Assembly: GCA_030849465.1 (NCBI GenBank)
Contig: JARVLF010000010.1
Span: 558,001-622,000 of the forward strand
Reading direction: 5' to 3'
Source: Moesziomyces globuligerus
Taxonomy: Eukaryota > Basidiomycota > Ustilaginomycetes > Ustilaginales > Ustilaginaceae
DNA: 64,000 nucleotides
This document shows positions 20,709 to 30,912 of the stretch, one piece after another (the stretch's first letter is position 1; every line of letters starts with the position of its first letter). The translations under genes and the position numbers were made by a program. The notes below the pieces were generated by a model. It made no database searches. It was not told the DNA's origin and saw only the letters and a list, made by a program, of their open reading frames with translations.

Positions 20709-23700
20709 ATGATCGCCTCGCTCGCTCGCGTCCAGCGCGGCCGCGCTGGCCTTTCGGCTGCTCACAAGGCCCTCGGCGCCACACGCACGCTCGCCACTCC
20801 AGCCGCCGATGGCCGCGTGCCCACCTTCCACTCCTCGCGAGTGCCACCGTATACAGAGCTGCTCGCCACACTCGAGGCCGTGCGCGCCCAGCTCAATCGT
20901 CCGCTCACGCTCTCGGAAAAGATCCTCTACTCGCATCTGCGCAACCCCGAGCAGGATCTTGCCGGCGTCGGCGCCGATGTCTCGGCCATTCGAGGCAAAA
21001 AGTATCTCAAGCTCAAGATCGACCGTCTCGCCATGCAGGACGCCTCGGCTCAGATGGCGCTGCTCCAGTTCATGACCTGCGGTCTGCCACGCACCGCCAT
21101 CCCCTCGAGCGTGCACTGCGACCACCTCATTCAGGCCTACGAAGGCGCAGAGGCCGACCTCAAACGCTCCATCGCCTCCAACCAGGAGGTGTTTGCCTTC
21201 CTCGAATCCGCTTCCAAGAAGTACGGGATCGAGTTTTGGGGCCCCGGCTCCGGTATTATCCACCAGATCGTGCTCGAAAACTACGCCGCTCCCGGTCTCC
21301 TCATGCTCGGCACCGACTCGCACACTCCCAACGCTTCCGGCCTCGGCTGTCTCGCCATCGGTGTCGGTGGTGCCGACGCCGTCGATGCCATGACCAACAC
21401 GCCGTGGGAGCTCATGGCCCCTAAGGTGCTCGGTGTCCACCTTAAGGGTGAGCTCAGCCCCTGGTGCACGCCCAAGGACGTCATCCTCCACCTCGCCGGC
21501 AAGCTCACTGTCCGTGGCGGCACCGGCAAGATCGTCGAGTATTCGGGTTCGGGCCTCCAGAACCTTCCCGCTACCGGTCTCGCCACCATGTCCAACATGG
21601 GTGCCGAGGTCGGCGCCACCACCTCCGCCTTCCCCTTCACCCCCGCCATGAGCTCCTACCTCGAGGCCACCGGACGTGCCGAGGTGGCTCGCGCTGCCGA
21701 GCGTGCTGCCGGCCAGGGCTTCCTTGCTGCTGACGAGGGCGCCGAGTACGACGAGCGCATCGAGATCAACCTCTCTGACCTCGAGCCCTGCCTCAACGGC
21801 CCCTTCACTCCCGATCTCAGCACGCCTCTCTCCGAGTTTGTCAACAAGGCCAAGTCGGACAAGCGCGACCATCCCGTCGAGCTCAGTGCTGCGCTCATCG
21901 GAAGCTGCACCAACTCGTCGTACGCTGACATGGCGCGCTGCGCCTCGCTCGCCCAGCAGGCGCGCGACCGCGGCATGAAGGTCAAGTCAAGCTTCGACGT
22001 GACGCCCGGCTCGGAGCAGGTGCGCGCTACCGTCGAGCGCGACGGCATCCAGCAGGTCTTGACCGATGTCGGCGGTCGCGTGCTTGCCAACGCTTGCGGC
22101 CCCTGCATCGGCCAGTGGAACCGCAAGGAGCTCCAGGGCGAGGACAATGTCATCCTTACCTCTTTCAACCGCAACTTCCGCGGCCGTAACGACGGCAACT
22201 CCAAGACTTGGAACCTGCTCGCCTCGCCCGAGATCGTCACTGCCATGGCTTTCGCTGGACGTCTCGACTTCAACCCCATGACCGACACGCTTACTGCGCC
22301 GGACGGCAAGCCGTTCAAGTTCGAGCCGCCCAAGAGCGACGTGCTGCCCGCCAGCGGATTCGCTCAGGGCGACATCGCCTACCTGCCCACGCCCATGCCC
22401 GAGCCGCAGCCCGAGACCGAAGTGCTCATCAGCCCGACTTCGGCGCGTCTCGAGCCGCTCGAGCCGTTCGAGAGCCCCTTCGCCGCCACCGCAGCGCTGG
22501 GCAAGTACGAGCTGCCTACCATGCGCTGCCTGCTCCGGATCAAGGGCAAGTGCACTACCGACCACATCAGTGCCGCCGGTCCCTGGCTCAAGTACAAGGG
22601 TCACCTGTCCAACCTCGCCGAGAACACGCTGATCGGCGCAACCAACGACGAGCTCGACGCGGTCAATGCGGCTACGGACTACGCGACGGGCAAGCAGGAC
22701 ACCATTCCTGGCGTCGCCAAGCTGTACAAGTCGCGCCAGCAGCCGTGGATGATGGTCGCTGACCACAACTACGGAGAGGGCTCCGCGCGCGAGCACGCCG
22801 CGCTCCAGCCGCGATTCTACGGCTGCAACCTCATTGTTGCTCGCAGCATTGCGCGCATCGCCGAGACCAACCTTCGCAAGCAGGGCGTGCTGACGCTGCT
22901 CTTCGAGAACGAGGACGACTACCTGCGCATCGCCGCTGGCGACCTCGTCGAGACCGTCAACCTCACCGACCTCATCCGCCCCGGCGGAGACCTGGCCACG
23001 CAGGTCAAGCTGCGCGTCACCAAGTTCGAGGCCGATGGTACGACCGTCAAGGAGTCGTTCGAGCTGCCCACCAAGCACTCACTCTCGGCCGCGCATCTCG
23101 ACTGGATCCGCGCCGGCTCGGCGTTGAACCTTATCCGCGAGCAGGCGGCTGCGTCGTCGGCGGCCAGCGGTGTCTCGGGTGCGTTTGCCGCCGCGGCAGG
23201 CGCAGCCAAGGCTGGTATCGCCAAGGTCGCTTCGCTCGGTGGTGTGCGTGGCTACGCGACGGCTGCAGCGGGCAGGACGGGCGGATCGCGCAACCCCAAC
23301 GACCCCAACTACGTGCCTCCTGCGGCTGATCCTCGCACGGATGCCATCCGCAAGATGGTCTACCCGCCCTCGTCGGGCAAGGTGGCGACATCGGCTTCCG
23401 AGGTGCTGCCGTTCGGTGAGGCCTCGGAGGAGGTGCACAGCACCATCACGCGTGCCTGGTTGCTCTTCCAGCGCACCCAGCGCGAGGAGCTGACGCAGCG
23501 TCTCGACAAGAAGCACGCTCGTCTCCGCGAGGCGCTCGTTGACCTCCGCGACACCGAGCCCCGTCTTTACGCTGCGGCTACCTACCGTGTTGCGCCCAAC
23601 AAGCGCTCGCCACGCGAGCACCGCAAGCTCGTCGAGCTCGGCCTGGTGACCCTCCCCGGTGCCGAGCCTAAGCCCGACGCGCCGACTGGTGCCGAGGCTA

Positions 23701-23825
23701 GGAGACTCGTCAAGGCCGTCGCCGGTGGCGCGAGGTTGGAAGGCCTGTTCCCGCGCGAGATGCGCGTTCCCACTCAGTCGCCCCCGCGCAAGGTCTGGCC
23801 CGACCACGAACCCTCCTCTCTCTAA
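20709..23825 (+). CDS. Mitochondrial aconitase fused to an mL40-like mitoribosomal protein, 1038 aa
   Basis: Aconitase (citrate to isocitrate, or homocitrate dehydration in lysine synthesis) spans about residues 35-805. The iron-sulfur ligands are present: GSCTNSS (Cys near 399) and NACGPCIGQW (Cys near 463 and 466). GSGIIHQ, TDSHTPNASGLG, FNRNFRGRNDG and GEGSAREHAA are also intact. An N-terminal mitochondrial presequence (MIASLARVQRGRAGLSAAHK) is clear. Instead of stopping near residue 805, as usual for a protein of about 780 aa, the frame continues through an Ala-rich segment ending in VRGYATAAAG (about 845-855). It then enters a helical basic domain (about 865-1038) with ITRAWLLFQRTQREEL, EPRLYAAATYR and FPREMRVPTQSPPRKVW. 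These resemble fungal mL40 (yeast Mrpl28). Fission yeast Aco2 is likewise a fusion, but to bL21. No intron and no stop or shift at the junction. Confidence 0.9.
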   Translation: MIASLARVQRGRAGLSAAHKALGATRTLATPAADGRVPTFHSSRVPPYTELLATLEAVRAQLNRPLTLSEKILYSHLRNPEQDLAGVGADVSAIRGKKYLKLKIDRLAMQDASAQMALLQFMTCGLPRTAIPSSVHCDHLIQAYEGAEADLKRSIASNQEVFAFLESASKKYGIEFWGPGSGIIHQIVLENYAAPGLLMLGTDSHTPNASGLGCLAIGVGGADAVDAMTNTPWELMAPKVLGVHLKGELSPWCTPKDVILHLAGKLTVRGGTGKIVEYSGSGLQNLPATGLATMSNMGAEVGATTSAFPFTPAMSSYLEATGRAEVARAAERAAGQGFLAADEGAEYDERIEINLSDLEPCLNGPFTPDLSTPLSEFVNKAKSDKRDHPVELSAALIGSCTNSSYADMARCASLAQQARDRGMKVKSSFDVTPGSEQVRATVERDGIQQVLTDVGGRVLANACGPCIGQWNRKELQGEDNVILTSFNRNFRGRNDGNSKTWNLLASPEIVTAMAFAGRLDFNPMTDTLTAPDGKPFKFEPPKSDVLPASGFAQGDIAYLPTPMPEPQPETEVLISPTSARLEPLEPFESPFAATAALGKYELPTMRCLLRIKGKCTTDHISAAGPWLKYKGHLSNLAENTLIGATNDELDAVNAATDYATGKQDTIPGVAKLYKSRQQPWMMVADHNYGEGSAREHAALQPRFYGCNLIVARSIARIAETNLRKQGVLTLLFENEDDYLRIAAGDLVETVNLTDLIRPGGDLATQVKLRVTKFEADGTTVKESFELPTKHSLSAAHLDWIRAGSALNLIREQAAASSAASGVSGAFAAAAGAAKAGIAKVASLGGVRGYATAAAGRTGGSRNPNDPNYVPPAADPRTDAIRKMVYPPSSGKVATSASEVLPFGEASEEVHSTITRAWLLFQRTQREELTQRLDKKHARLREALVDLRDTEPRLYAAATYRVAPNKRSPREHRKLVELGLVTLPGAEPKPDAPTGAEARRLVKAVAGGARLEGLFPREMRVPTQSPPRKVWPDHEPSSL

Positions 23826-23895
23826 GTTACAACGTCAGGATGAATGCAGCTCAGTTTCAGATCGGTCTTGTTGTGAATTGCGATGTGCGTGCAAG

Positions 23896-26394
23896 CTAAC
23901 TTTGGGAGTTGGGCAGCGCCTTGGTCCAGTCGAAGGCCGACCAAGTTTGGCGGAAGGCGTCTCGGGTGCGGCGTTTCTCGTGATCAGAGCGGGACTTGGA
24001 CTTGCCAAATGCGCGCACGTAGCCGGTGTCGACGTCGTTGTCAGCATCGAGGTCTTCGAGCGTGGCCCTGATGACGTCCCTGGCGAAGGCATCGGTGAAG
24101 GTGTCGTTGTTTGAGCCAGCGGCCATTTCGTCGACATCGTACGCATCTGCTTGTGCAGCGGTGGGGTTGAGATTCTCGATCACGTGGCCGTAGCCTGTAG
24201 CCCAGCGATGGTCCCATGCCACCGCAAAGTAGGGCAAGTTGGGCACCAGGGCATTGCGGAAAGGCCTGGCAGGGGAGAACTCGATCACCTTGGCATTTGT
24301 GCTGAACTCTCCGCCCATCTGCCGCAACGACTGCTTGAACACTCCAGGCAGCAAGTCGAGCGCAGCCTCCTGCAGCAGCACCGCCTCCATCACAGCGTGA
24401 CGCTGATGCTTCAACGAAAGCAACGTCTCGAAGAACACCACGCGCTGCTTGCGCGAAGCTGCGAGCTGGATGAGGCACTTTTGAAAGTTTCGCAGCTCGT
24501 CCCACGTATCCTCATCCGCCTCGAGTAGGCTCAGATGATGCTGCATCGGCACAATCAAGATATGGTCCTCCGGCTTTGGAGTGATCGCCTCCGTCTCCGT
24601 CACGGCCAGATATGCCCTGTACCCGGAGCTTACCACGACGGCGCGCGGCGATTTAGCACCTTCATCCTGCCAGCAGAAACGGCATGTGTCCAGTGCCTTC
24701 TGGGTGCGCGCATAGTCGCCGATCGCAAACTGACGCTTGACCGCATCGGCCCGCATCTTCTTCTTGGCATAGCGATGCGCCTCGTCATCCTGCGTCTCCA
24801 TGTCCGCACTGAAGCCGGCATCAGCCATGATGTTGGCTGCCACCTCCGCATCCGCATCCTTGTCCCATCGCGATCCAGCGCCGAGCTTCTCGGCGCGCAC
24901 AAGGTCGCCCAGACTCACCGAGTCGTCCTCGCCGCCGTACCGCACGATCCGCCCCGTCTGGCTGTCGCGCGCCTCGTACTCGTCTCGCCCGCGCAGCCGC
25001 CGCTTGCCTTTCGCCTCCATGGGGCCGGAGGTGGAGGCGAGCGAACCGACGTCGTACATTCGCCCGCGCGCGTCAAGTGTCGGGAGAACCTGCAGCTCGC
25101 GCTCGCCGTCCTGCAGCAGCACTCCAGCTTTCGCCGGGGTGTCGTTAGTTGGAGCAGAGCGCGAACGTGCCGCCTCACGCCCGTACTCGGCACGTAGCGC
25201 GTCGATGTCACCGTCGCCCATCAGTTCGGCGCGCACGATCTTGGCCTGCAGCTTGTTGAGCTCATCGGCGCTGAGCACGGGTCCATCAGGGGCGTCGTTT
25301 TCGACAGCGGCTTCCGATGATGCTTCGAGCGAGCGCTCGAAGACTGGGGTGAAGACGCTCGGGATCGCCGATGGTGTCGTGGGCTTTGATGCTGGTGTGT
25401 CGAACCCGACCGTTCGCGGTGGGCGGCTGGATGGTGTTGGAGTTGACGATTCGCCCGGCCGTCGAAAGCCCTGCCGACTACCGGGCCGTGATCCGCCCGC
25501 AGGCGAGTGGGTCCCACTGCGGGACGAGTCCTGTTCTGGCTGGTCCACACCACTGCCGCTCGCGAGAAGGTAGCTGCGGCGTGCAACGCTCTGCAGCGTT
25601 GGCGTACTGCGCACGCTCCGATCATCATTCGTCTTGACGTGGCGATCGTCCAGGAAGCGTCGCTCTGCCTGTGCGTGCTCAAAGTCATCGAGACTCGCGT
25701 ACCGCTCCAGGGCTACCTCGCGCAGTTCCCGCCCCGACTGCTCAGCCGCCTCCAGCGTACGTTTGAGCTTCATCATTCGCCACTGGTATCCGGGTGCACC
25801 GAGCGTCGGCCGCTCGCTTCTAGAGGGAGCTGCATACTCGTCTACCGTCTTGCCCTCACGCAGCTGCGTATTGAGCTCGCGCGAGCTCACGTGTAGCTTC
25901 TCCGGATCCGGTTTCTCGGGTCGCGGTGCCTTCTCGCGCGCCTTGCCCATCGATGCAAAATCCGCTGCGCCATCTCCTCCCGAGCTCATCATCCAGTCGT
26001 CCCGCCTGAGTCCTACTGTCGCATTCGAGATCTCGGTGCTTGCAACGCCAGCTGCGGGATCGGGCGCATCTTGCGAGGTGATGTGAAGCGAGTCTGCGGT
26101 CGGAATGGAGTCCAGTGCGCGCTGTGTGTGGTTGTCGTCGTCTTTGTGCGAGCGGTGGCGTTCATCCCTATCACGTCTGTGATGGTGCCGGTCGTCACTG
26201 CGATGGTCACGGTGGCGATGTCGATCGTGGTGGCGGTCGCGATCCCGATCGCGTTCGTCGTCATGCCGGCGCCGTTTTCGGTCCGAGTGCTCATCGTGGG
26301 AACGCGACGAGTGGTCGCGGCTGCGGTGGCTTCGGTGGCGGTCGCGATCCGAGCCACTACGCCGATGCTCTCTCCGCTCCTCCGTCGTGCCCAT
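23896..26394 (-). CDS. CWF19: Cwf19/CWF19L2-type spliceosome protein (CwfJ domains), 832 aa
   Basis: A nuclear factor of the late, intron-lariat spliceosome, related to debranching enzyme partners. The N-terminal 80 residues are an Arg/Asp/His/Ser-rich splicing-factor tail (repeats such as HRSHRSRDH and RDRDRDRH). The C-terminal 265 residues hold the two CwfJ modules. The first has CRFCWQDEG, VVVSSGYRAYLAV and the HIT-like HILIVPMQHHLSLLE (about 568-695). The second has GGEFSTNAKVIEF, LPYFAVAWDHRW, GYGHVIE and a final RQTWSAFDWTK. The start at 26394 (MGTTEERREHR) is the first ATG; a TTG 26 codons earlier also lies in frame. The gene ends 70 bp from the convergent aconitase stop. One exon. Confidence 0.93.
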   Translation of the reverse strand: MGTTEERREHRRSGSDRDRHRSHRSRDHSSRSHDEHSDRKRRRHDDERDRDRDRHHDRHRHRDHRSDDRHHHRRDRDERHRSHKDDDNHTQRALDSIPTADSLHITSQDAPDPAAGVASTEISNATVGLRRDDWMMSSGGDGAADFASMGKAREKAPRPEKPDPEKLHVSSRELNTQLREGKTVDEYAAPSRSERPTLGAPGYQWRMMKLKRTLEAAEQSGRELREVALERYASLDDFEHAQAERRFLDDRHVKTNDDRSVRSTPTLQSVARRSYLLASGSGVDQPEQDSSRSGTHSPAGGSRPGSRQGFRRPGESSTPTPSSRPPRTVGFDTPASKPTTPSAIPSVFTPVFERSLEASSEAAVENDAPDGPVLSADELNKLQAKIVRAELMGDGDIDALRAEYGREAARSRSAPTNDTPAKAGVLLQDGERELQVLPTLDARGRMYDVGSLASTSGPMEAKGKRRLRGRDEYEARDSQTGRIVRYGGEDDSVSLGDLVRAEKLGAGSRWDKDADAEVAANIMADAGFSADMETQDDEAHRYAKKKMRADAVKRQFAIGDYARTQKALDTCRFCWQDEGAKSPRAVVVSSGYRAYLAVTETEAITPKPEDHILIVPMQHHLSLLEADEDTWDELRNFQKCLIQLAASRKQRVVFFETLLSLKHQRHAVMEAVLLQEAALDLLPGVFKQSLRQMGGEFSTNAKVIEFSPARPFRNALVPNLPYFAVAWDHRWATGYGHVIENLNPTAAQADAYDVDEMAAGSNNDTFTDAFARDVIRATLEDLDADNDVDTGYVRAFGKSKSRSDHEKRRTRDAFRQTWSAFDWTKALPNSQS

Positions 26395-26930
26395 GATTGC
26401 AGCGCGGTCGGAACAATCGAATCCGCGGTCGTAGTGCGCAACGACGGTAGTAGACTTCCGTGAGCGTCGCAAATCATCTCAAGCAGCCTCGGATTGGCGA
26501 ATTTGGCCTCGGAAGTCGGAGCTTTTCGCCAGGGCGAGTGTGGAGGTGCAAGCGCCTCATTTCAACCATGCAGGGTCTGAGGCTCAGGTCAGACACCATC
26601 CATTGATGTGTACCAACAGCGTGGCATTGAGGGAGCATGACTTGCTCTCCTTTACTTGGAGGATGATGTTGGGCAGACCTTGATTGAGTGCCATTGAGTA
26701 CAGGTTAGATGAACAGATAATTTTGGGATTGCACTCCTGTCCCTCATCATTATATCCCGTTGCATAGCTTGTAACGGTCCCACAAAGCTCAGAAAGCTTG
26801 CAAGCAGCTTCTTATGGGACAAGCTTGAAGTTGTTGCCGGCATCCGCCTTCCTGAATTCCGGAGCAATCACGCTTCACAAAGTGAACCTCAGAAACGCTT
26901 ACAGAACGGCATGAGTGTACGTGTAGGATT
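26395..26930. promoter_or_regulatory. Intergenic region: 5' flank of CWF19, 3' flank of the armadillo protein gene
   Basis: 536 bp without a supported gene. The part from about 26570 to 26920 is clearly more AT-rich than the surroundings and contains no TATA box at a convincing distance from the CWF19 start. No repeats are seen. Confidence 0.45.
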
Positions 26931-29786
26931 TCAAGCCGTGGTGGCCTTGTCGACGGCGACGAGCGCGTCGGCGGCTGCAGCGAGAGCCTCGGTGGGACCA
27001 TGGTCTTTGAGCTGCTCGAGCGCGGGGCGTGTACGAGCCGCGACGCGGACGACTGCCTCTTGACCGATAGCGCCCGTGCTAGCGGCACTGCCTTCGTTCC
27101 TTGCGGAAGCTGCGTGGCAGAGGCTCAACACGAGTGCGCATGCGTTGCTTGCAAATTGCGGCGGCATCCTCGCATCGCGCCTGGCAAGCACAAGGTTGAC
27201 CATGTCGAGCGCGCACGCGGGCGGCGGCAGTGGATGCGACGACGTAGACGCTGAGCTGTCGACTGTAGAGCGGCGGCGAGGTGCACGCAGCGCGGCTGCT
27301 TCCGAGTCGGAGGCCAAGTCGTCGTCGGCATCGTCGGCGTCGGCCTTGTGAGGTTCGTTGAGCAGAGAGAGGCTCACAAGCTCGGCACCCGCTCGCTCGC
27401 TGCCTACGAGCGTCAGTGCCATGATGCCCTCGTTGACGAGCACGGGGTACTTGGGGCTCGTGCGAATCATCTCGGCGAGCGCCTGGATCACGTCCCTTCG
27501 CATCATCTTGGCGCGCGCGGTCAGGATTGCATTCTGCGATGCGGAACCACTCCGCGCGCTGGTCCACAGGCTCTTGACAGCATTGACGAGCACACGAGTG
27601 GCCTCCATCTTGGTGGGAACGTCATCGATGCGGACGATCATGTCGAGCAGCGCATTCAGCGCCGATGCCGTGATTGCTTGCGCTTCCGCGTTGTCGACGA
27701 GCCGGATGGCATTCTCGGGTACACCCGCGCACAAGTGCTTGAGTAAGCCTGCGGTTGCAAATTGTAGAGGCTGCACCATGTCCTTGTCGCGGCCCATGAA
27801 GCGTACTACAGCGGAGATCACGTTCAGATCGCCGATGGTGCGCTTGTTGGGAGCGGGAATGGAGAGGTTCTTGAGGAGCGAGACGAGGCCGTGTGCGACT
27901 TTGATGTCTTCGGCCTGTGCGAGGACCGAGGCGAGGAAGGGAGCGAGAGCGTGGTCCTGAATCAAGCCGAGGCAGTGGGCGTCGCTACGGGCAAGATTGC
28001 CGAGAGCCAACAAGCCGCAGCTGACGAGATCGTCGCGCTCCTTTGGATTGTGGCGGATCCAGGCTTTGAGATGGTCAATGAAGCCAGTGGAGCCGCTGAA
28101 GAGCTCGACCATATTGGCGTCATCGCCTGACACGGCGACGACGGCACGGGCTGCAGCTGCCTTGACCTGGGCAAAAGCTTTTCCGAGCTCCTCAGCCGCC
28201 TGCCTCTCCTCATCTGAGACGGCGGTGGACGAGTCGCGTGTCCATTCGCGGGGAACTTCCGCGTCTTCGACAAACGACATGAGCAGATCGAGCCCCGAGC
28301 GGAAGCTCTGATGCGGCGCAGTGCTGTGGGGCGCATCTGCGTCGCCATTCGCCTTGAACCGCTTCATCGCTTGTTCTCGAAAGTCAGAATCCTCGGCTGC
28401 GCACGACTCGATCAGAGTGCCGATTGTCTGAAGGATCCCGGCATCTGCGTCGACGAGCTCCTCGATCTCGTCATCGTCGTGGACGAGGATCTGAGAGCGA
28501 TCTCTGCTCGCAAGGCTGTTGGTTGCAGCAGGCGTGTAGAGCGTGAGGGGCCGTAGAAGGGAGTCGAACGAGTGGCGGGCGAGGATGGAACGCACGTTGT
28601 GGGTGGATGGATCCGCATCGATGCCACCGTGCGTCTCATCGGAAGGCGTGCCTGGCTGGGCGTCATTGTCCTCTTTGGCATCGTCAAAGATCTCCTGAAC
28701 GATGCGCCAGGCCCAGCTAGAGACGGTGGCGCCAATCTTGAGCTTGTCGATCGCATCGCGATCGTTTTCGAGTTCGACAGAGGGTGGGAGCGCCCAAAGT
28801 TGAGGGAGGTAGATACGGGGATGCGAGGCGACCCGTGTAAGCGTGGTGAGGGGCTCAGTGCTAGCGAGGGAGCGGCGCGTGGGGATATGCTCTAGCTGCA
28901 TGTTGAGTACAGCGCCCATGGCAGCGCGGAGGAAGGTGAGGATGGTGGTGGAGAAGAGTGCGGAGGACCTGGATTGGTCCTGAATGCGCAGCACGGCGGC
29001 GACGGCAGCGAGGACGGAAGGAGCGGCATTGAGGCCATCGAGAAGCGTGCGATTTACATCGTGATCGATGCAGAGATTTGCGAGGACGCGGAAGACCTCG
29101 ATGGCAGCTTGAAGGCGATGGTTGTTCGGCGGCTGCTTGGAGGACTCGGAGGCGAGGGAGAGCCAAATATGGAGGGCGTCTACGCAGTCTGCTGGGAGAC
29201 GGGAAGAGCCGAGGGAGGAGCGGTGGCGACCCGAGCGGAGCAAGTCTGCGATGGGCTTGAGCTGAGCGGCGAGACCATCCCAGAGGTCGTTGAGCTCAAA
29301 GTCCTGGGATGAGGAGGGAGAAAGCGAGAGGGCGGGTTGTGGTGAGGCTGTGGTGGCGGTGAAGAAAGGCTCGTTGGCCTTGAGGATGGAAGGCGAAGCG
29401 ACGACTTCTGTGGCGCCGGATGCGAGACCGGCATCGAGTTGAGAGAAGAAGGGAAGCGCTGGAGGTGCAGCCTGATGAGGCAGATGCGTGGGAGCGGCTT
29501 GCTTGACTGCAGATCGGTCGAGGGGGGCGTCCAAGGTGACTGTTGAGGAGCGGGCGGGAGCCGATTCGGGGGTGATGGTGCTGGCTACGGAGCTGCCTGT
29601 GGCCTGGCGTACGGGGACGGCGCCGAGCTTGGAAGACGTAGCGGTGTCGGCGGAAAGGGAGATGCTAGAGTCGGTGGTGATGTTGTGGATGGTGGAGGTC
29701 TTGTGGATTTGATATATGAGCCTTGCGAGGTCGTCTTTGACGCTTTGCGATGAGGACGACGCTGGTTGATCTGTATGGAGACGCAT
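26931..29786 (-). CDS. SmgGDS-like (RAP1GDS1-type) armadillo-repeat protein, 951 aa
   Basis: Helical repeats run from about residue 150 to the end. The stretch with HNPKERDDLVSCGLLALGN, LARSDAHCLGLIQDHALAPF, VAHGLVSLLKNLSIPAPNKR and PLQFATAGLLKHLC has the pattern of SmgGDS, an armadillo chaperone and exchange factor for small GTPases such as Rho and Rap. The start at 29786 (MRLHTDQPASS) is chosen for two reasons. The ATG directly follows a good acceptor (CCTGCCCCAG then G). A donor GTAAGT lies at 30042-30037, so an intron of about 255 nt in the 5' leader (29788-30042) is likely. An ATG at 29900 in the same frame is the alternative if that intron is not used. A Ser/Thr-rich N-terminus precedes the repeats. 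Divergent from SRP54. Confidence 0.8.
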   Translation of the reverse strand: MRLHTDQPASSSSQSVKDDLARLIYQIHKTSTIHNITTDSSISLSADTATSSKLGAVPVRQATGSSVASTITPESAPARSSTVTLDAPLDRSAVKQAAPTHLPHQAAPPALPFFSQLDAGLASGATEVVASPSILKANEPFFTATTASPQPALSLSPSSSQDFELNDLWDGLAAQLKPIADLLRSGRHRSSLGSSRLPADCVDALHIWLSLASESSKQPPNNHRLQAAIEVFRVLANLCIDHDVNRTLLDGLNAAPSVLAAVAAVLRIQDQSRSSALFSTTILTFLRAAMGAVLNMQLEHIPTRRSLASTEPLTTLTRVASHPRIYLPQLWALPPSVELENDRDAIDKLKIGATVSSWAWRIVQEIFDDAKEDNDAQPGTPSDETHGGIDADPSTHNVRSILARHSFDSLLRPLTLYTPAATNSLASRDRSQILVHDDDEIEELVDADAGILQTIGTLIESCAAEDSDFREQAMKRFKANGDADAPHSTAPHQSFRSGLDLLMSFVEDAEVPREWTRDSSTAVSDEERQAAEELGKAFAQVKAAAARAVVAVSGDDANMVELFSGSTGFIDHLKAWIRHNPKERDDLVSCGLLALGNLARSDAHCLGLIQDHALAPFLASVLAQAEDIKVAHGLVSLLKNLSIPAPNKRTIGDLNVISAVVRFMGRDKDMVQPLQFATAGLLKHLCAGVPENAIRLVDNAEAQAITASALNALLDMIVRIDDVPTKMEATRVLVNAVKSLWTSARSGSASQNAILTARAKMMRRDVIQALAEMIRTSPKYPVLVNEGIMALTLVGSERAGAELVSLSLLNEPHKADADDADDDLASDSEAAALRAPRRRSTVDSSASTSSHPLPPPACALDMVNLVLARRDARMPPQFASNACALVLSLCHAASARNEGSAASTGAIGQEAVVRVAARTRPALEQLKDHGPTEALAAAADALVAVDKATTA

Positions 29787-30912
29787 CCTGGGGCAGGAAA
29801 CGTGGAAATGACCTTGGGAGCTGCGATGACGCTTGAGAGAAGGCCTGTCGAGGCGATGTTCGAAGGACACGAAAGGATGAGTGCGCTGGAAGGAGAGCAT
29901 GATGGCAGGAGGTGATGAGGAGGTGCGGAGCTGTTCATGCCGAGCGTGGTGGGAGCAGCTTGGAGCTGGGCGGCGACTTTGGAAGAGGGAGGGATGTGAT
30001 GCAAGGGGAGCGGTGGACGGTCTATAAGGGAGGTGCACTTACGTTGGATGACGCTGGACGGGGTCAGATGAGCGCGAGGAGGGTGACTTGAGGCGGTGAA
30101 GTGGGCTGACAGGGATCCGTGGAGCTTTGCCGGCGTGCAATGACGACGAAAGTGCGCTTCACGACGGATTTGCGGAGGCGGGCAAGGTGAGTGAGCGATA
30201 CGAAGCAAGGGTCCGGCGCTCCTCGGTGAGCTTCTTGGCAGGGATCGACGTAGAGTACAGCCAGCGTCGGGTCAGTGCTGCCAGGCAAATCAGTCTTAAT
30301 TCTTCGGGCCAGAGCGCGTGGAGCTTTCGGCCAATTTGTGCAAGTGAGTGCACAGCCTCGCCGCGCCTCGCACAGGTGAATTGCTTCCGTCCACCCGTGT
30401 CGACACGCATGCCCCCTTGCTCGATGTGGAAGATATCGCTGGGCAAGCACACCACTGAGATCGCTTCCCTCGATGAGGGTAGAGCTGTCTTTGGGTCACT
30501 GTCCTATATCATGGGGCTTCAGGGGCTTCAGGTGTTCGTGATCAATATCTCGGAGGCACAGCCCCCCAGCCAAGAGAGGGTGCTGCTTCGAAGGTTCCTC
30601 TGACGGCTTGGCATCGCACCGCACCGCCTTTCCCGCCCGCTGCAAAGTGGAGGTCGAGGGTCGAAATTTGTCCGTGTTAGAAACGTGGGATACACATTCA
30701 CTCTCAAAAGTACAGCCACGTGACTTGACCGTCCATTTGGAGGTCGAGAGCTGCCTCGCTGTGGTGGCGCACGAGCAGGCACTCTGGACCCCGCTTCGTG
30801 CTTGTCGCCAAAAGCAGCGCGGCGCAGCTGAGTCCTGTACGCCCTATCACCGCTCGCAGCTTGCCTCTTCCTTCCATCGACATCATCATCCCGTGACGTG
30901 ACATTGCCCAGC
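29787..30912. promoter_or_regulatory. Divergent promoter between the SmgGDS-like gene and SRP54, with a probable leader intron
   Basis: 1.1 kb between divergent starts. On the minus strand it carries the probable leader intron (29788-30042, donor GTAAGT). Short frames such as 30127-30603 + and 30159-30455 - show no protein features. Polypyrimidine and CATCATC stretches just before 30913 form the SRP54 leader. Confidence 0.5.
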
